Positions 60,401-64,000 of a DNA stretch of 64,000 nucleotides are shown in pieces. The stretch covers positions 62,001-126,000 of the forward strand of contig JAHHHS010000003.1 of the NCBI GenBank assembly GCA_019359215.1, read 5' to 3'. This DNA comes from Nostoc indistinguendum CM1-VF10 (GTDB taxonomy: Bacteria > Cyanobacteriota > Cyanobacteriia > Cyanobacteriales > Nostocaceae). The position numbers and the translations under genes were made by a program. A model generated the notes under the pieces. It searched no databases. It had not been told where the DNA came from and worked only from the letters and a program-made list of their open reading frames with translations. The first letter of the stretch is position 1; the number at the start of each line of letters is the position of its first letter.

Positions 60401-63040
60401 CCCATAAGCCTGAATTTTGACTTCATAAACTTTCACTTTTTCTAGTAGTGTTTCACGTGCCAACACCACCTCTGCTAATTTCTCCATCTGTTCAAAATTG
60501 CCAGCTAGATAAGCTGCCTCTGTTGCAGTCTCATATAAAGCTAGGGTGAGATCATGTTTGGTTTCCCAGCTATCAGGCGCTAGCAATTGAATGCCAGTAG
60601 TTAAATAGTTAACCGCAGCGAGATAAGCCGTTGATGTTAAAACTTTACGTCCAGCAATTAGATTCATCTGGGCCAGTTCATCTCGTTTAGCTTGATGAGA
60701 GATGAATTCCACTGCGATATTAAACTGGTTGACAAGCTCAAAAATCTTTTCTTCCTGTTCTGCTACTGGAATATTGTTCAATAACAGTAGTCCAATCTTT
60801 AAGTGAATTGGCTTTTTTTGTTCTTCGGGAATCAAAGAATAAGCGGCTTGCTGCACTCGGTCATGTACAAATTTATATTTAGGTAGCTGTAAATTAGAAC
60901 TTGAAAATTGTGTAGATTCTATTCCATGAACAATAAATTCTTGATTAAGATTATCTTGGGAAAAGATGTTATAATTTTCTGGTTGAGGGAAAACTAGCCC
61001 ATCAAGTAATGCTTGCCACAAGTCTGATGCTGTATCTACTACAGATTTTTCATTGACGATCGCAAGAGTTTTTAAGTCAAATTGATTACCAATACAGGCA
61101 GCAAGTCTCAGAACTTTTTGGGTATTGATTGGCAACTTCTGTATTTGAAGTGCGATAAATTCTACTACATCATCTGTAAGAGCTAATTCTTTGACTTTTG
61201 AAATATCATATTGCCAATAACCAATATCAAAGTTTAATACAATTAGTCCATCATCATATAAAGACTTGAGGAATTGAACGGAAAAGAAGGGGTTGCCTTT
61301 AGTTTTGGCAAACACCATCTGGGTGAGAGGAACAGCAACTACCTCAGAGCAATTAAGGGTATCAGCAATTAGATAATTTAAATCACCCTGATTTAAAGGT
61401 GCTAGGGTGATTGTATTAATATTTGCTCCTGCTTTTTGAATCTCCTGTAGTGTTAAAGAAAGTGGATGTGCCTTGGAAACTTCATTATCTCGATACGAAC
61501 CGACTAATAAGAAACTTCCCTTTGCTTCACGCATATCTTCTATCTCTTCTGAAACAGAAGGCAAGGTCCTTTCAGACATTAATAATTGAATTAATTTCAA
61601 AGATGCCGTATCTGCCCATTGCAAGTCATCCAGAAAAATAACCAGGAGATGTTCTTTCGTTGTAAAAATTTGGATGAATTTTTGAAACAATAAATTGAAA
61701 CGATTTTGGGCAGCACTACCAGAGATTTCTGTAACCGGAGGTTGCTTGCCAACAATCTGTTCAAGTTCAGGGATTACATCAATAATCACCTGATTTTGTG
61801 TACCCAACCCCCGCAGAATTTTGGTTTTCCATTGTTGAATTTGGGCATCAGTTTCTGAGAGCAGTTGCCCGATTAAGTCTCGAAAAGCTTGCACCAATCC
61901 TGACAAGGGAATATCACGTTGAAACTGGTCAAATTTTCCTTTGATGAAGTAACTACGCTGCCGCACAATAGGTTTGTGGATTTCATTGACCACAGCAGTT
62001 TTGCCTATTCCAGAGGAACCCGCGACTAATATCATTTCTGTTGCCCCTTGTGTCACACGCTTAAAAGCAGCGAGTAGGGTTTCAACTTCACTTTGACGAC
62101 CATAGAGTTTTTCAGGGATTACGAAATGGTCTGAAATATCTTTAACGCCTAGTTCAAAGGGTGCAATATTTTTTGTTTCTTGCCACTGGCTTTGGCACAT
62201 TTCCAAATCATGCTTTAATCCCAGAGCACTCTGATAGCGGTCTTCGGCATTTTTTGCCATCAGCTTGCTGATAATATCAGACAAAATTAGTGGAATATTA
62301 GAGTTAATCCGCTCGGCTTTTAGCGGTTGTTTAGCAATGTGAGAGTAAACTAATTCCATCGGATCTTTAGTTGTGAAGGGCAACTGTCCGGTGAGGAGTT
62401 GAAAGAACGTGACACCGAGGGAATAAAAATCAGTGCGGTAGTCAATACCTTGGTTCATCCTTCCGGTTTGTTCTGGGGAAATGTAAGCTAGAGTGCCTTC
62501 TAAGACGTTGGGATTCGTGACAAATTGGATTTCTTTTGGTAGCAGAGTGGCAATACTAAAGTCGATGAGTTTTATTTCATCTGTAGTAGGGTTGATCAGG
62601 ATGTTGGCAGGCTTGATGTCTTTATGAATGATGCGATCGCGATGCAATCCCTCAAGGGTAGAAGCAATTTTAATGGCAATGTTGAAAAACTCATCTAGGG
62701 AAAACCTGTTTTCATCCTTCCCTTTGTCCTCCAGTCGCCAGTCTTGGAGGGAAATGCCACCAAAATCTTCCATCACTAGGACGTAGCTGTTACGGTAACT
62801 TTCTAAGCTATAGGTTTTGACTATGCCAGGAAGATCGAGGTTTTTGGCGATGATATATTGATTGCGGAACTGGGCAATTTCCGCGAACGTAGGATATTCA
62901 TTTCGCATCAATTTGAGAACAACTGATTTTTGGTCTTGTTCTCTAATGCCACGATAAACTAGGGTTTTACTACCTAAGTAGATTTGCTCAGTGAGGCGAT
63001 AGCCAGGAAACGCATATAATGTATCTAATACTACCAACAT
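57422..63040 (-). pseudogene. HstK-type Ser/Thr kinase-AAA-GAF-histidine kinase, two in-frame stops
   Basis: One continuous frame of 1873 codons is interrupted only by TAA at 59849-59851 (GDL*FSAYC) and TAA at 59627-59629 (YDG*KMLPLYL). Part 1 (1063 residues) has a protein kinase domain (Lys43; catalytic loop HKDIKPAN 139-146; DFS instead of DFG at 160-162), a Walker A loop GSSGIGKT (341-348) of an AAA/STAND ATPase (VIFLDDLQWAD as Walker B), and helical repeats. The 73 codons between the stops remain coding-like. Part 2 (from ATG 59623, 733 residues) has GAF, a coiled coil, the H box [12 protein letters not shown] and a full HATPase domain. DFS and HKD variants are, as I recall, normal for this family. 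Its natural product would be about 1870 residues. Confidence 0.88.
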
Positions 63041-63619
63041 CGCAGACTATGCTCATAATTCTTGTTTCTATGGCTTAGTATTCCCATGCGAAGACTATCA
63101 TTATCATGAAATAAGAATTTTTTTGTTTAGTTTGTATTTAAAAATTTAGTTTTTTCTTAAAGTCTTATCTTGGACTATGTAATTCTAGAAAAGGCTAATT
63201 TTGATATCAAGGCATAAGCTTGCTAAACATATTTTTAGCGAATTTTTCTGTGCTTTCGATTAGTGGAGTAGCTCTCAAGTAACGCAGATTGTAAATGTAG
63301 CAGACTACACAACAAAAAAGCCTGCCGTTCTCATTAGTTCAAGAGTAAACTGCGGCAGGTTTAGTGGGTTTAGGGATGCTTTGCTAGACTGTCAACCTCT
63401 TCTCTTACGAAGACGTTACGCGATCGGTGAATTCAAAATCCAAATTTGATAAAGGTGGAGATAATTGCTAACTACTTTTCCAGTTTTTGAATTTTGTTGT
63501 CAACGATGATTTATCAACATAAGTATTTTTGAACTAACTATTTTTACCCGCTATTAATCGGACATCCGTTATTAGAAACGGAGTATTTTTGGCTGCGATA
63601 ATAATAATGAGCACAAATG
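63041..63619. other. 579 bp intergenic region
   Basis: No ORF is credible. It holds the promoter of the HstK-type gene at its left end and a minus-strand terminator near 63314-63359. TCCGTT/AACGGA (63565-63570/63577-63582) is a weak hairpin followed by a T-run on the plus strand. Confidence 0.5.
63314..63359 (-). terminator. minus-strand terminator
   Basis: CCTGCCG (63321-63327) pairs with CGGCAGG (63353-63359); on the minus strand a run of six T residues (63314-63319) follows the stem. It lies about 260 bp beyond the small coiled-coil gene. Confidence 0.55.
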
Positions 63620-63790
63620 CTACTTGATTTTTTGTTTAATAAAGGTCACAACTTGAGTTAGCTGTTTCTTTAAGCCATCGATTTCAGCTTGCATTTTGAC
63701 AATTTTCTCGTTCAATGCATCAATTTCTGCGTTGGAGGCTCCTCCGGCGCTAGGAGTTGCGTTGCTTGTGTTCTTTTCAATTTGTGTCAT
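63620..63790 (-). CDS. small coiled-coil protein (56 residues)
   Basis: ATG at 63790 opens a 56-codon frame ending at a TAG (63620-63622). The N-terminus is polar (MTQIEKNTSNATPSAGGASN) and the rest is one amphipathic helix with heptad spacing of Ile/Leu/Val (EIDALNEKIVKMQAEIDGLK, then QLTQVVTFIKQKIK), a probable coiled coil. No signal peptide or Shine-Dalgarno is seen. The clean heptads support a real gene. Function unknown. Confidence 0.65.
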   Translation of the reverse strand: MTQIEKNTSNATPSAGGASNAEIDALNEKIVKMQAEIDGLKKQLTQVVTFIKQKIK

Positions 63791-63952
63791 GGTGATATTT
63801 AAGGCTTTAGCTTGGTTCTAGGGCATAAGGGGCATCGTGACTTGATTAAGAGTATCCTCGCCTCTCCCGATCCCTGTGCCTATTGTTATCTATCATTTGT
63901 TAATTGACAGACCGTTATCGTTACTCAATATCCGCATCTTGCCTGGATGTCT

Positions 63953-64000
63953 ATGATTTCGTCACAACAAGCCGAACTAAAGTCTGAAATTAAGGCAATG
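63953..64000 (+). CDS. start of an unidentified gene, cut by window edge
   Basis: An ATG at 63953 opens 16 codons to the window end (MISSQQAELKSEIKAM), with helical, charged composition. It is divergent from the small coiled-coil gene, leaving 162 bp for two promoters. Too short to identify. Confidence 0.4.
   Translation, partial: MISSQQAELKSEIKAM

Overview
The window comes from a filamentous, probably heterocyst-forming cyanobacterium of the Nostoc/Anabaena group. The signs are a photosystem I psaF-psaJ-psaL operon, NDH-1 subunit NdhB, a large-subunit glutamate synthase without an adjacent small subunit, a Tic22-family protein, a RemA-like gene next to gmk, very many GCGATCGC (HIP1) octamers, and the heptameric tandem repeats and 20-40 bp dispersed repeats typical of this group. 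From memory, the order psaL-psaJ-psaF-tsaD through a histidine kinase, secF-secD, pdhB resembles the Anabaena PCC 7120 locus around all0107-all0122. I could not check this.

Layout. 1-11.7 kb: a phosphodiester glycosidase gene cut by the window edge, gltB, a methyltransferase, a polysaccharide deacetylase, a 1.7 kb gene-poor AT-rich stretch, then lepB. 11.9-20.8 kb: housekeeping and conserved cyanobacterial genes (HhH protein, TM2-SHOCT protein, J-domain protein, DUF1825, class A PBP, tyrS, pyrF, remA-like, gmk). 20.8-35.4 kb: the PSI operon (including the 44-residue PsaJ), tsaD, an alpha/beta hydrolase, an ACT protein, two related GNATs, tRNA-Pro(TGG), tic22-like, prmC, tsaC-like, a degenerate histidine kinase, secF-secD and pdhB. 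35.4-44 kb: two MITE-like elements beside hemB, prfC, an M48-like membrane protein that has lost its zinc-binding motif, an RRM protein and sufE. 44-46.4 kb: an alpha/beta hydrolase pseudogene interrupted by a degenerate IS701-family insertion sequence with a clean TTAA target duplication. 46.4-49.9 kb: a divergent zinc-homeostasis locus (Zur-type PEP-CTERM protein and COG0523 GTPase, each with a Zur-like palindrome) and a WD40 protein. 50.5-52.1 kb: ndhB.

52.4-63.0 kb is the most unusual part. It holds an N-terminally truncated class I terpene synthase followed by an intact cytochrome P450, the arrangement of the known Nostoc sesquiterpene miniclusters. On either side are three damaged histidine-kinase genes: one lacks its ATPase domain, one response-regulator/kinase hybrid has an in-frame TAA in the receiver domain, and one 1.87-kb-codon Ser/Thr-kinase-AAA-GAF-histidine-kinase gene of the HstK type carries two in-frame TAA codons. 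The simplest reading is a secondary-metabolite locus and its sensors decaying together. Stop readthrough or assembly error must be excluded before the genes are called dead.

Small genes found by reading directly: psaJ (21599-21733) and a 56-residue coiled-coil protein (63620-63790). Several start codons were moved downstream of the longest open frame where the upstream part begins with TTG or is built from intergenic repeats.
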